From positions 4,891,165-4,955,164 of the forward strand of contig NZ_JAALDK010000001.1 in assembly GCF_013366925.1 (NCBI RefSeq): a stretch of DNA of 64,000 nt, in the 5' to 3' direction. A program made the translations under genes and the position numbers. Origin of the DNA: Paraburkholderia youngii. Its GTDB lineage: Bacteria > Pseudomonadota > Gammaproteobacteria > Burkholderiales > Burkholderiaceae. Below are positions 17,227 to 26,351 of the stretch, in pieces. Position 1 is the first letter of the stretch. Each line of letters starts with the position of its first letter. The notes under the pieces were generated by a model. It worked only from the letters and a program-made list of their open reading frames with translations, was not told the DNA's origin and did no database searches.

Positions 17227-17949
17227 TCAAAACCGATAATTGACTGACACAAGCGTCACCAGCGGATCAAGAGTGACCTTTGCCACACTGTGAACGGTCC
17301 CGCCGCGAGGAAGCGTGGTGGTCAAGTTTGCCTTGGTTCCGAACGGCAGATAGGAAAACGAAAGAACGCCCGACCAATGCTCGCTGAAATTCAAGGTGAC
17401 CCCGGCATTGAAGACCGGCGACCACTCGCTATCGACATGGGCACTGGTCGGTAACGACGCGCTCTGGCCATTGGTGAATTGCTGGCTTAGCGATTGCTGA
17501 AAAGCGGGACTCACATGGGCATTGGTGAACCAGATATAGCTGACGCCGAAACCGGCATAAGGACGCCATCTCGACTGCGCAGACAGGAAATAGTATTTCA
17601 GCAATAGCGTCGGGCTCCACTGTCTGACGTCCCCAAGAGGATTGATAGATGGGGCCGCCAGCGCGCCGGTCCCATAAAACTTGAATTTCGGCGGGATACC
17701 GAGCACCGTTTCCAATGCGATGTTATCGGTAAAGAAATGGGTAAACGTAATGCCGACGGTATCTGCGTTGTCCACACTCGCACCCGTGTTCGGTACGGCC
17801 TGTCCTCCGACCTCGAGTGGATCGCTCGAGGTTTGTGGTGCCAGGCGCAGCCAGCCTGCCCCCACGACATTGCTTCCGGCGGATTGCGCATGAGCGCTCG
17901 CGCTTGCCACGACTACACTTGCAACGGCGATGAAATGGCCTCGTCTCAC
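17227..17949 (-). CDS. ompW: OmpW-family outer membrane protein
   Basis: This 240-residue protein has a signal peptide ending SAHAQSAG and then the eight-stranded OmpW barrel pattern: GAGWLRLAPQTS, TVGITFTHFFTDNIALETVLG, WRPYAGFGVSYIWF, and a C-terminal strand VTLVSVNYRF ending in Phe as outer-membrane barrels do. OmpW proteins form narrow hydrophobic channels that let small apolar molecules cross the outer membrane, which would fit a neighbourhood devoted to fatty acid use. The start is a GTG preceded by GAGGG. It lies some 250 bases upstream of the acyl-CoA ligase on the same strand, so it probably has its own transcript. Confidence 0.92.
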   Translation of the reverse strand: MRRGHFIAVASVVVASASAHAQSAGSNVVGAGWLRLAPQTSSDPLEVGGQAVPNTGASVDNADTVGITFTHFFTDNIALETVLGIPPKFKFYGTGALAAPSINPLGDVRQWSPTLLLKYYFLSAQSRWRPYAGFGVSYIWFTNAHVSPAFQQSLSQQFTNGQSASLPTSAHVDSEWSPVFNAGVTLNFSEHWSGVLSFSYLPFGTKANLTTTLPRGGTVHSVAKVTLDPLVTLVSVNYRF

Positions 17950-18265
17950 GATTTGTCACCCTCTAATTTAGTTTCGAGTTATTTGTCCCGCGATTTTCAG
18001 TGAAACAGCTACGAAATCGCTTGGTGTTGCAATGCGTGTGTAACTAGCCGCCTTCCTTAGTCCTGATTGTGTAGGAGCACGCATGCAGCGTCTTGAACGA
18101 AACTGCCGTTTCTCGTTCGGGAAAACCCTTCTGTGTCGAGAGAGCGCCGCAGAAGCAAGGCAATGCGGCGCGACGTTGAATGTCGCGGCGGGGAGCGGTC
18201 GAAAGGTGATGGAAGCGTGGCTTGCGCGGGCGACCGACGCAGTGCGCGCCGTCTGTTTCGCAGCG
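17950..18265. promoter_or_regulatory. ompW leader region with an inverted repeat
   Basis: This 316-base gap lies between the ends of two minus-strand genes and contains the ompW promoter. GCGATTT at 17990-17996 and AAATCGC at 18014-18020 form a 7-base inverted repeat about 40 bases upstream of the ompW start. It could be an operator or a weak hairpin in the leader. I see nothing else. Confidence 0.3.
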
Positions 18266-19165
18266 CTACCGGCCGACGAACGGCTTCGCTGGGCGATCGA
18301 TGGCGTCCGCGACAGAGCCATCGTCGTCATGCGCGGGGGGCTTGCTGGCAATGCGCGAGCGCAGTGGCTTCCCGCCGCCGACGAGTTCCCTGCTGACCTG
18401 CACGCGCACGAGGCCAGGATTGGAGAGAAATGAAGGAGTAAGGTCGAAGTACCGCTTGAACGTCCTGGTCAGATGCGCGAGATCGGCGAAACCCGTCGAA
18501 TGGGCGATATCCGTCAGCGTCGAGCCTGCCGCAAACATCTCTGCCGCCTTGCGCATCTTGGTCCAGAGCAGATACTCGCGCATCGCACTTCCGGTCGCTT
18601 GCGCAAAAAGATGGGCAAGGCGGCTCTCCGAAAGGCCACAGAGACCGGCCAATCGCGCCGGCTCCGTGCGCGGCGGAAGGTGCGTGCGAAGCCAGCAGGC
18701 CACCGCGTCGACACGCGCATCGGTCGATTGCGATCTCGCCGCTTGTACGAACAGCGCGTCCAGCATTCGCTGTGAACCCGCGCGCATCGCTTCGCATTCC
18801 TGTGTTTGATTCTGAGCCGCTTCAGCGATTCGCATGACAGACCCGTCCGCCCGGTCCGAAACGTCGACGACCCGCTTTCCTCGCAACACGTTCTTGAACA
18901 AACTTTGGCCGAGCGCGCTCGCCGCGTCCAGCTGGATGCTGTACAGCCCCACGTCACGAGCTTCGATCGAGCGCACAACGTTCGGGGCGACGAGTATGAC
19001 CCGCGCTGTATGGGTTTCGTCTGCCGTTTGGAGCCGCACCGCGCCCCGCGTACCGACGACCACCACCATCGCCGGGCGGGACGTCGCCTTCGCCGTGATA
19101 CCTGGCGCGGTGTAGATGATGCGATCCGGCAAGATCGACAGGGACGCCTTTGGATCACCCATCAA
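18266..19165 (-). CDS. AraC-family transcriptional regulator
   Basis: This 299-residue protein has an N-terminal cupin-like sensing part (DRIIYTAPGITAKA, VVVVGTRGAVRLQTADE) and a C-terminal double helix-turn-helix of AraC type at about residues 170-265: PARLAGLCGLSESRLAHLF, then STLTDIAHSTGFADLAHLTR and TFKRYFDLTPSFL. The extra C-terminal tail is low-complexity. The start is one of two adjacent ATGs. Its target is unknown. It lies on the same strand as ompW and the efflux operon, separated from both, so it has no obvious operon partner. Confidence 0.9.
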   Translation of the reverse strand: MMGDPKASLSILPDRIIYTAPGITAKATSRPAMVVVVGTRGAVRLQTADETHTARVILVAPNVVRSIEARDVGLYSIQLDAASALGQSLFKNVLRGKRVVDVSDRADGSVMRIAEAAQNQTQECEAMRAGSQRMLDALFVQAARSQSTDARVDAVACWLRTHLPPRTEPARLAGLCGLSESRLAHLFAQATGSAMREYLLWTKMRKAAEMFAAGSTLTDIAHSTGFADLAHLTRTFKRYFDLTPSFLSNPGLVRVQVSRELVGGGKPLRSRIASKPPAHDDDGSVADAIDRPAKPFVGR

Positions 19166-19307
19166 TTGATCCGCACCTGCGCAGTGCCTTTGCGTCGTGT
19201 GGCCCGCCGCCCGCGCGTTCCGTTTTCGCGCCGCATGGGTCTCGAACTCAGGGCCAACGCCGACCGGCGCGACGGTTGAGCCATCTCCCCGCCAGGTCCG
19301 CCGGCGT

Positions 19308-19787
19308 TCATTGGGCTGACCGCTCGCAGTTGCTCACGACACGCAATAGCAACCTGCTCAACATGCGGCACTCTTCGTGGGGCAGCACGCGCAGTAGCGC
19401 GCGCTCCGCATCGAGCATCACGGCCGGCACGCGCGCCGCAAGCGCGGCGCCCTCCGCGGTCAGGGCCAACCGCAGCTCGCGTCGATCGACGCGGCAGCGG
19501 CTGCGTGCGACGAGCTGCCGGTTTTCGAGTTCCTGCATCAAGCGCGATATCCGGCTCGTCCCGCATCCCAGCAGCGCGGCGAGGTCATGACAGGAGACCT
19601 CGCTGCCTCGCGTCAATAGCACGAGCGCGCTAGCCTGCGAGTAGGTGATGGCGAGCGTCGAGAGCAGATGCTGGTTGACCTGCCGCTTCACCGACGCGTG
19701 CACCCGAAAGATGAACGAGAACTGCCTGATCGAGGCCGGCTCGGCCGGCGGGGCCGCAAGCGTGTCGTTGTCTGCGGTATTCATCAT
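19308..19787 (-). CDS. MarR-family regulator of the efflux operon
   Basis: This 159-residue winged-helix protein has the MarR arrangement: dimerisation helices at both ends, recognition helix SCHDLAALLGCGTSRISRLM about residue 70, and the wing with ARSRCRVDRRELRLALTAEG (the DxR signature). MarR proteins repress drug or phenolic efflux genes until an aromatic ligand binds. Its ATG overlaps the stop of the outer-membrane-factor gene by four bases, so it is the last gene of a translationally coupled efflux operon and probably controls that operon. The palindrome upstream of ytcA is a candidate operator. Confidence 0.92.
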   Translation of the reverse strand: MMNTADNDTLAAPPAEPASIRQFSFIFRVHASVKRQVNQHLLSTLAITYSQASALVLLTRGSEVSCHDLAALLGCGTSRISRLMQELENRQLVARSRCRVDRRELRLALTAEGAALAARVPAVMLDAERALLRVLPHEECRMLSRLLLRVVSNCERSAQ

Positions 19788-21271
19788 CGGGGCTCCCGCA
19801 CCGCTGTAAGCGACTCGTCGCGATAGCCTCCGCCGAGCGCCTTCGACATCGCGATGTCCTGGCTCAAGCGCTGGCCATCGATCTCCAGCAGCGAAATCCG
19901 GTCCAGCAGCACCGGCTGACGCGCTTCGATCGCGCTTAGCCTGCTCGCGAGGCCGTGCTCATAGTGGGCCCGCGCACTCGCCTCGGCGAAAGATTCGGCA
20001 TCGATCTTCTGCGACTGCAGCCCCGCCTCGTCGTCGAGCTCGCTGAGCCGGCTTCCCGTCACCGCAACGTCGCGCACGGCATTGAGCACCGCCTGGTTGT
20101 ATTGGGCGATCAACGCATTGCTCGCGGTGCGCGCCGCACCGAGGTTCCCGTTCAGCCGGCCGCCGTCGAAGATCGGCAGATACAGGCCAGGAACCAGATT
20201 GATCTGCTGACTCGCGTGCGTGAACAGATCGGCAAGATGCAGCGCGTTGACGCCGAAGAACGCCTTGATATCAAAACTCGGATAGAACGCGGCTTTCGCG
20301 GCGTCGATCTTGTCGAATGACGCCTGCACGTACCATCGCATCGCCTGCAGATCGGGACGCCGCGCGAGCAGCTCGTACGACAGCGTCGAGGGCAGTTGCT
20401 CCTGCGACTGCGGCAGCCCCACCGGCTTGATATCGACGAGATCGTCGGGGCCCGAACCGACGAGCGCGCGCAACGATTCGCGCAGCTGCGTGACCCGGCC
20501 TCGCGCTGCAACCATCTCCCGCTCGACGGCGAGCCGTTGCGCGCGCGCGATCTCGGTCTGCGTGTCCGGCTCCAGCCCGCTCGCGGCTCGAGCGGCATGC
20601 GCGTCCTCGACGAACGCGGCGACGTCGTGCAGCTGTTGCAGCAGCGCGATCAACTGATAGGTCGTCTGAATACCGTAATAAAGCTGCGCGACATCCGTGG
20701 AAATTTCGAGTTCAACTGCGGCGACTTCGGCGAGCCGCGCATTGTGCACGCCGATTGCGGCTTCCACCTGCGCGCGTTGCTTGCCCCAGATATCCACGTC
20801 GAGGCTTGCGCCGACTCCGACGATACCTTCCGTGTACCACGGTCCCGTCGCACCGATCAGCGGTTGATCAGTCGAGTACGCGCCAAGGAACCCGTTGGAC
20901 GACACACGCTGTCGATCCACCGCGGCGAGCGCCGTGGTCTGCAGATTCGTGCCGGCACGGACCAGGTCGATATCCGACTTCGCCTGCGCGACGCGCGTGC
21001 GGGCGGCCAGGATCGTCGGTGAGGCCGCCAGTGCGCGGTCGATCAGCGAATCGAGTTGCGGATCGTTATACACGCTCCACCACCGCGCCTGTGGCCAGCC
21101 GTCGCGGGCCAGATGGATGTCGTCGGCGGTGCGGATCTGCTGCGGCGCGATCATCGAAAACGGCTTCTCGTCATGGTGGATCATCGCGCATCCCGACAGC
21201 GCACAAGCCAATGCCGCGGCCACGCATCGGGCCGCGCGGTGAATAGAAGATCGAACTGAAAACACGGTCAT
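19784..21271 (-). CDS. NodT-family outer membrane efflux lipoprotein
   Basis: This 495-residue TolC-like outer membrane factor starts with a lipoprotein signal whose lipobox is ALSGC at residues 24-28. Two repeats of the OEP domain follow, with landmarks RWWSVYNDPQLDSLIDRAL, AARTRVAQAKSDIDLVRAG, LLARRPDLQAMRWYVQASF and FDGGRLNGNLGAARTASNA. It forms the outer membrane duct of a tripartite pump. Its ATG overlaps the stop of the FUSC gene and its stop overlaps the marR start, so all are made together. The partner adaptor and inner membrane pump are encoded just upstream. Confidence 0.94.
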   Translation of the reverse strand: MTVFSVRSSIHRAARCVAAALACALSGCAMIHHDEKPFSMIAPQQIRTADDIHLARDGWPQARWWSVYNDPQLDSLIDRALAASPTILAARTRVAQAKSDIDLVRAGTNLQTTALAAVDRQRVSSNGFLGAYSTDQPLIGATGPWYTEGIVGVGASLDVDIWGKQRAQVEAAIGVHNARLAEVAAVELEISTDVAQLYYGIQTTYQLIALLQQLHDVAAFVEDAHAARAASGLEPDTQTEIARAQRLAVEREMVAARGRVTQLRESLRALVGSGPDDLVDIKPVGLPQSQEQLPSTLSYELLARRPDLQAMRWYVQASFDKIDAAKAAFYPSFDIKAFFGVNALHLADLFTHASQQINLVPGLYLPIFDGGRLNGNLGAARTASNALIAQYNQAVLNAVRDVAVTGSRLSELDDEAGLQSQKIDAESFAEASARAHYEHGLASRLSAIEARQPVLLDRISLLEIDGQRLSQDIAMSKALGGGYRDESLTAVREPR

Positions 21272-23376
21272 GCTTGCGAGACCTCAATGGTGAGCGGCAT
21301 ATCGGCGCGGGCGGTGCCCCACGCGGGCAGCCGCGATACCTGGTAGGCGAGGTTCCTCGCGCGATCCAGCAATCGTTGATGCGCGAGCCGCGCGGTGTCG
21401 CTGGGCGATTGCGCCGCGTTGGGCGCGAGCTGCGTGACGAGGGCATCGAGCGAAACGGCTGCCGGCGACCGCACCGCGTGTGCATGCTCGGTAAGGTCGA
21501 CCGCGTAGGCGTCGAGCGATGCGCCCACCGCCTCGCGCCACGCGCTCGCCTCGGGGGCCACACCCTCCCGAGCTTGCGCGCGCCGCTCGGCTTCGAGCGC
21601 ATCCACCGCCAGCAGGATTTCGCGCGTTTGCGCAAGCATCGTCTGCACATGCATCGTGAAGCCCTCGGATTGCCCTTCGGCCATTCGCCAGCCCGGCTCG
21701 ACGGCAACCCGGGCAGCCACGGCCTCGCAGTCCCCCAGCTCGACCCACAGCGCCACCGGCGCGGGCTCATCCGCGCCGAGCCCCCGCAGGCGTCCGGCAA
21801 GACCGTGCAGCAGCCGCGCGAGGCGCTGCCGCAGCGCCTCGCCTTCCGCCTCGGGCCACAGCGTGGCATGCACGATCGTCGATATGCCGACGCCGAGCAC
21901 AATGCCGATCATCCGGTCGCGGATCTCGGTCAGGTCGGTCGTCGGGCCGAAATGCTCGAGCAGCGATAACGCGAACGTGAACATGATCTGCACGCCTGCA
22001 TAGCTGATCCGCTCCGAACCGGCCGCGACCCACGCGCCGAGCGCCATCACTGGCAGCGAGATCATCAACAGACCGACGATGTCGTCGATGTGCGGGACGA
22101 CCCACACCACCATGGCCAGCGCGATGCCGCTGCCCACGGCGGCGCCGCCGATCCGCAGCAGCGAGCGCTGCGCCGTCGCCCCGAGGCTAGGCTGCGCGAC
22201 GATCAGGCAGGTCAGCATCACGGTGTGAATGCCTTGCCAATCGCAGCCGATGTACAGCACGTAACCGATCATTACCGCCAGCAGTGTCTTCAGCGCAAAT
22301 TGCGCGTAAACCGGATTGGTCGACGCGTCGGGCACGAGAAGGCGTTCCTTCTCCTCTTTCGACTCCATCGATTCGGGCGCCGCCGACCGGTGCGCAAACG
22401 CGTTGAGCCCATTGCGCATCTCTTCGAGCGGGCCCGGCAACGCCAGGTCGGCCGTCCCGTTCAGCGCATCGGGCACGACGAAGCGTTCGCCCGACCGAAT
22501 GCTTCGCCCGAGTTCATCGCACGCCTCGCGCAGCGCCGACGCGCTGCCGTCCGGGAGGCCGGTTGCCATATTGCGTAGTTGCCCGGCCGCCGCATAGAGC
22601 CGCGACACGGTAGTGACGCGGGCCAGATGGAATGCGCGGCGCCGCCGATATCCGGCGTCGCGCATCGTCGAGAACCGCAACAGCTTTTGCAACGCGAGCA
22701 TGCCGCTCTGAATGTCGCGGGCGCGCGGTGCGTCCGCGGCAGGCGCGCCGCGCTCGACGTCCGCGAGACACGCGTCGAGCGCCTTCAGTTGTCCGAGCAT
22801 CGTGCTCTCGAGCTGCCTGACCGGCTCAGCGGGTAACAGCAGCGTGTTGATCAACAGCGTGACCACGATCGGATAGTTCGTGGCGACCCACACCCACAGC
22901 GCGATGCGCACGAGGACCTCGGGCTGATCGGTCAGATCCACGAAGGTCTGTACATAGATGACGACGAGGGCGACGAGGAAGAACACGACGCCGATCTTAG
23001 CCACGCGCATCATGTAGACGCTGGCGAAAAACAGCGCAGCCGCCAGCAGGATTCTGAGCAACGGAAAATCGTATGTGAACTTGATGACGAGGATCGCGCT
23101 GCCGACCGCCAATGTCGAACCGAGCATGAACAGCACGCCGATCAGACGCGTCATCACGACGTTCGACTGCGTGACGTAGAACACGACGATCAGCGACACC
23201 GCGAGAAACGGCACCTGAAGCGCCATCGACGCGGTGATGACGAGCGCGCTCGCGAGCACACAGCGAAGCATCACGTTTGCGCGTCCCGGATAAGCCTGGA
23301 TCTCGTCGCGCAGGAAGCGCACGAACCGCCGCAGGCCGTCTGGAAGATACTCCGCGACGCTCATGCCCAGGCTCAC
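21268..23376 (-). CDS. FUSC-family inner membrane efflux protein (AaeB-like)
   Basis: This 702-residue protein has two membrane blocks, each followed by a soluble part. The N-terminal block contains VMLRCVLASALVITASMAL and VMTRLIGVLFMLGSTLAV; the second contains LLAVMIGYVLYIGCDWQGIH, IGGAAVGSGIALAMVVWVV and MISLPVMALGAWVAAGS. This is the FUSC plan of the aromatic acid exporter AaeB, which moves hydroxybenzoates and similar aromatic acids out of the cell. The gene overlaps both neighbours by four bases. The substrate is inferred from the family and from the MarR and YtcA partners; it is not shown by sequence. Confidence 0.92.
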   Translation of the reverse strand: MSLGMSVAEYLPDGLRRFVRFLRDEIQAYPGRANVMLRCVLASALVITASMALQVPFLAVSLIVVFYVTQSNVVMTRLIGVLFMLGSTLAVGSAILVIKFTYDFPLLRILLAAALFFASVYMMRVAKIGVVFFLVALVVIYVQTFVDLTDQPEVLVRIALWVWVATNYPIVVTLLINTLLLPAEPVRQLESTMLGQLKALDACLADVERGAPAADAPRARDIQSGMLALQKLLRFSTMRDAGYRRRRAFHLARVTTVSRLYAAAGQLRNMATGLPDGSASALREACDELGRSIRSGERFVVPDALNGTADLALPGPLEEMRNGLNAFAHRSAAPESMESKEEKERLLVPDASTNPVYAQFALKTLLAVMIGYVLYIGCDWQGIHTVMLTCLIVAQPSLGATAQRSLLRIGGAAVGSGIALAMVVWVVPHIDDIVGLLMISLPVMALGAWVAAGSERISYAGVQIMFTFALSLLEHFGPTTDLTEIRDRMIGIVLGVGISTIVHATLWPEAEGEALRQRLARLLHGLAGRLRGLGADEPAPVALWVELGDCEAVAARVAVEPGWRMAEGQSEGFTMHVQTMLAQTREILLAVDALEAERRAQAREGVAPEASAWREAVGASLDAYAVDLTEHAHAVRSPAAVSLDALVTQLAPNAAQSPSDTARLAHQRLLDRARNLAYQVSRLPAWGTARADMPLTIEVSQA

Positions 23377-24413
23377 CGCGACGGGCCGCGCTCGAGCGTC
23401 GCGACCGCTGACGTGCCGATGCGAAACAGCGCGGGGTTCGGGTCACGCACTTCGATCTTGACGGGGAAGCGCTGCGACACATGCACCCAGTTGATACTGC
23501 GTTGCACGCGCGGCAGCCCTTCAAGGACCAACCCGGCGTCATCGGGCAGCACGCCATAGCCAATCGAATCCACTACCCCCGAGAAGCGCTGGCCCGTATC
23601 GCTCATCAGATACAGCGAAGCCGGCGTGCCCGGCTGGATGTTCTTCAGCTCGGTCTCGCGAAAGTTCGCGACGACATACCAGTGCCGTGTATCGATCAGC
23701 GTGAAAACCGGTTTGAGCGCGGACGCGAACTGCCCGACCGTCGTGCGTAGCGAGGCGACTCGCCCGTCGAACGGCGCGCGCACCTCGGTGAATTCCAGAT
23801 TCAACTGCGCGATGGCGATCTGCGCCTGCACCTCGGCACGCTGTGCGACGAGCGCGTCGACGCCGCTTACGGCCGCTTGCGCCTGCTGTGATTGCAGCAT
23901 CGCCGCGTTCAGATCCGCCTGCGCCGAGCGCTGCGCGGTGCGCGCGCGATCGACTTCCTCCGCCGAGGTATAGCCTTGCGCTAGCAACGGCTCCGTGCGC
24001 CGCAGCGTGTCGGCCGCCTGATTCGCCACTGCCCGGGCACGCTCGACCGCCGCCTGCACCGACTCCGCGTTGTACTGCTGCGCGTTGACCGTGCGCTGGG
24101 TCAGCGCGATCTGCCTGTTCAGCGCGTCGAGACGGGCGCGAGCCTGATCGAGCGCGGCCTGGTACGGACGCGGATCGATCCGCAGCAACAGATCGCCCTG
24201 CTTGACAAGCTGATTGTCCCGGACCGGCAACTCGACGATCCTGCCACTCACCTCGGGCACCACGTTGATGGTGTCGGCGTACACGTAGGCGTCGTCCGTG
24301 CTGGGCGAGCGATCGGTCCGCCACAGCACGACACCGACCAATACCACGGCGATCAGGACGATCGCCAATGCCGGGAGCCGGCTCTTGCGCGAAGCGCGAG
24401 CATTGTCATTCAT
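23373..24413 (-). CDS. HlyD-family membrane fusion protein (AaeA/EmrA-like)
   Basis: This 346-residue adaptor has an N-terminal membrane anchor (LPALAIVLIAVVLVGVVLW) and then a periplasmic part: lipoyl half DDAYVYADTINVVPEVSGRI, a coiled coil of about 110 residues with repeated Gln/Ala heptads, the second lipoyl half FTEVRAPFDGRVASLRTTVG and the beta-barrel GTPASLYLMSDTGQRFSG. It bridges the FUSC pump and the outer membrane factor. It overlaps the FUSC gene by four bases and is 15 bases downstream of ytcA, consistent with one operon. Confidence 0.94.
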   Translation of the reverse strand: MNDNARASRKSRLPALAIVLIAVVLVGVVLWRTDRSPSTDDAYVYADTINVVPEVSGRIVELPVRDNQLVKQGDLLLRIDPRPYQAALDQARARLDALNRQIALTQRTVNAQQYNAESVQAAVERARAVANQAADTLRRTEPLLAQGYTSAEEVDRARTAQRSAQADLNAAMLQSQQAQAAVSGVDALVAQRAEVQAQIAIAQLNLEFTEVRAPFDGRVASLRTTVGQFASALKPVFTLIDTRHWYVVANFRETELKNIQPGTPASLYLMSDTGQRFSGVVDSIGYGVLPDDAGLVLEGLPRVQRSINWVHVSQRFPVKIEVRDPNPALFRIGTSAVATLERGPSR

Positions 24414-24428
24414 GAGCGGTACGCGCGA

Positions 24429-24701
24429 TCAGTGAGAGAAGAAAATCAGCCACGCAGCCATCGCGAACAGCGCGCAAAGCGCCGGATAGCTGACCGCGAC
24501 CGGCTCAAGCACGCCGCGCGCACCGCGGCGGCCGAGCGCGACATGGACGATCACCGTGCCCGCGACGCCGCCGACGATGCAAAACAGCCAGTCGGGGAAC
24601 GCGGCGCCGAAAACGGGAATTGACGGCGCGAACGTGCAACCGCCGAGCAGCAAGCCGACGGCCGTCAGCGTGACGAGCCTGAGTGGGTTCGATAGGGCCA
24701 T
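24429..24701 (-). CDS. ytcA: YtcA-family small membrane lipoprotein
   Basis: This 90-residue protein carries a lipobox LLGGC at residues 18-22 and two further hydrophobic helices (WLFCIVGGVAGTVIVHVAL and ALCALFAMAAWLIFF). YtcA proteins are small envelope proteins of unknown function found beside AaeA/AaeB-type efflux genes. Here it is the first gene of the five-gene efflux operon. A 19-base perfect palindrome lies eight bases before its ATG, overlapping where the ribosome site should be; no strong Shine-Dalgarno is visible otherwise. Confidence 0.85.
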   Translation of the reverse strand: MALSNPLRLVTLTAVGLLLGGCTFAPSIPVFGAAFPDWLFCIVGGVAGTVIVHVALGRRGARGVLEPVAVSYPALCALFAMAAWLIFFSH

Positions 24702-24708
24702 TGATCAA

Positions 24709-24727
24709 ATACCCGCATCGCGGGTAT
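24709..24727. promoter_or_regulatory. Perfect palindrome at the head of the efflux operon
   Basis: ATACCCGC-ATC-GCGGGTAT is an 8-base perfect inverted repeat with a 3-base centre. Its size and position suit a MarR dimer operator, and the operon ends with a marR gene. As RNA it would instead fold into a short hairpin over the ytcA ribosome-binding region. Which of the two matters cannot be told from sequence alone. Confidence 0.5.
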
Positions 24728-25064
24728 GCAAAGACTGAGTGAGCCTCCGCCATTGGGCGGCAATCAAGCAGCGCCGGTCCGGCGCCGCCCGTTACGAGTT
24801 CGCTGGAGCCGCACGACGCACGGCCGCAGCGCCCGGATCGGGCGAGCAATCGATCAAGCCGTGCTGGCCGGACGGTCACTCGAATGAGATCGTAACCGTC
24901 CGCCGACGCGTGATAAATTGTCAAAAAGCACAAATCGATTTGGATCAACTAACAAACGCAACCACCCGTTTCGCATGCGTTCTGCCCGCGACACGGGTCC
25001 AATGCCGGCGGCATTGCACCTTCGGCCGCCTCGATATGCCCGTTCATCTCCTGGTTAATTCACC
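24728..25064. other. Divergent intergenic region between ytcA and the PucR-type gene
   Basis: No credible gene. It must hold the promoters of the efflux operon and of the PucR-type regulator. An AT-rich patch lies at 24909-24963. No strong -35/-10 pair stands out. Confidence 0.4.
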
Positions 25065-26321
25065 GTGCCGTCTACTGCACCGAATATCAGCAAGCGACTG
25101 CACCGCAGGATCGCAGCCCTCGCAACGGACCCGTCGGTCATCGTCGAACGCGTTTACGCGTCACTGATGAAGCTGGACGGATATCAGGCGCTAGCGCCCG
25201 CGGTGAGGGATGACATTCTGAGATCAGTCGCCAGATCGGCAGACCTGTGGTTTGCGCTGCTGCTCGCGGGTGCGACGCCAGCCGACGACGCGATGGCGGA
25301 AGCCGAGAATTCCGCCCGACGGCGCGTGCACCAGCAGGTTCCGTTGCAGTCGATCCTGCGCGCATTCCAGCTCGGCGCGCGGGAAATCTGGCATGCGTGC
25401 ACGGAACTCGCGAAAGTGGACAAGGCACTAGCCGGCGAGATGCTGTTCGTAATTTCCCCGTTCCTGTTCGACCATTTCGACGATATGGCGCAAATCTTCA
25501 CGAATGCCTACGTCGGCGAGCAATTCAAGCAAGAACGCTGGCGCGATGCTATCGTCCAGCAGCTCTATGCCGTGGTGTTTCATGCGCCGACCGACCATGC
25601 GGGCTTCACGGACGCCATTCATGCGCTGGGGCTGGACGCCACCGTCCCGCGCCTGGCGCTGACGATCGATGCGGCGCTCGACAAGCTCCCGCCCGAACTG
25701 CGCAATAGGGAAATCGATCGGCTCACGTTGAGCGTCGCGCGGCACTTCCAGGTGCTGCCGGAGACGCTCGTAGAGGTGCTGCATCACGGTCGCGCCGTTT
25801 TCTGGATTCCGTGCGGGCGCGGCGAAACGATCAGCCGATGCGACCGCACCGCCTACGAAAGCGCGCAAAAAATTGGGGCGGCTGAGCAAGGCATCCGTGC
25901 GATCGGAGTGGGCCTGATGAACCAGGGTGCGGCCGGCTGGGCGGCGTCAGCGACCGAGGGACTCAGGGCGATCGAGCTTGCGCCACGCGGTGCGACCGTG
26001 GGGAAGGTTTATCGCTATTCGTCGATTGCGCTCGAAGAAAGCGTGCGAGCCACGGCAAACGTGTTGCGCTACCTCGTCTCGCTGGTCGAGCAGTTGGACA
26101 ATGAGCCGGAACTGCTTGCCACACTGACCACCTTTTTCGCGCAAGGCCGGCGCCGTCGTACGACTGCCGATGCGCTGGGTATCCACCCGAACACGCTTAA
26201 CTACCGGCTCGAACGCATCGAAAAGATGCTCGGCGCGTCGCTCGACGACGCCGCGTGGATCGCGAAGCTCGATATCGCCATCAGCCTGCGCCAGCGCGAG
26301 TCCGGGGGCGGTCCTGTTTGA
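25065..26321 (+). CDS. PucR/CdaR-type helix-turn-helix regulator
   Basis: This 418-residue protein has an N-terminal helical domain of the RsbRD/PucR sensor type (ILRAFQLGAREIWHACTEL), a middle GGDEF-like region typical of CdaR-type proteins (IRAIGVGLMNQGAAGWAAS), and a C-terminal HTH_30 domain about residues 345-405 (TLTTFFAQGRRRRTTADALG, then IHPNTLNYRLERIEKMLG). Regulators of this type control catabolism of purines, sugars or organic acids. The start is a GTG with no strong ribosome site, so it is not certain. The gene is divergent from the efflux operon. Confidence 0.87.
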   Translation: MPSTAPNISKRLHRRIAALATDPSVIVERVYASLMKLDGYQALAPAVRDDILRSVARSADLWFALLLAGATPADDAMAEAENSARRRVHQQVPLQSILRAFQLGAREIWHACTELAKVDKALAGEMLFVISPFLFDHFDDMAQIFTNAYVGEQFKQERWRDAIVQQLYAVVFHAPTDHAGFTDAIHALGLDATVPRLALTIDAALDKLPPELRNREIDRLTLSVARHFQVLPETLVEVLHHGRAVFWIPCGRGETISRCDRTAYESAQKIGAAEQGIRAIGVGLMNQGAAGWAASATEGLRAIELAPRGATVGKVYRYSSIALEESVRATANVLRYLVSLVEQLDNEPELLATLTTFFAQGRRRRTTADALGIHPNTLNYRLERIEKMLGASLDDAAWIAKLDIAISLRQRESGGGPV

Positions 26322-26351
26322 ACGGCGCTCGTTTTGCATCGTCTGCATTCT

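Noticed and set aside
19246..19300. tRNA-like text near the AraC/MarR gap (TTCGAGA-like T-loop, GGCTCA-like D-arm)
   Set aside because: The expected T-stem and acceptor pairing do not form, so this is chance resemblance.
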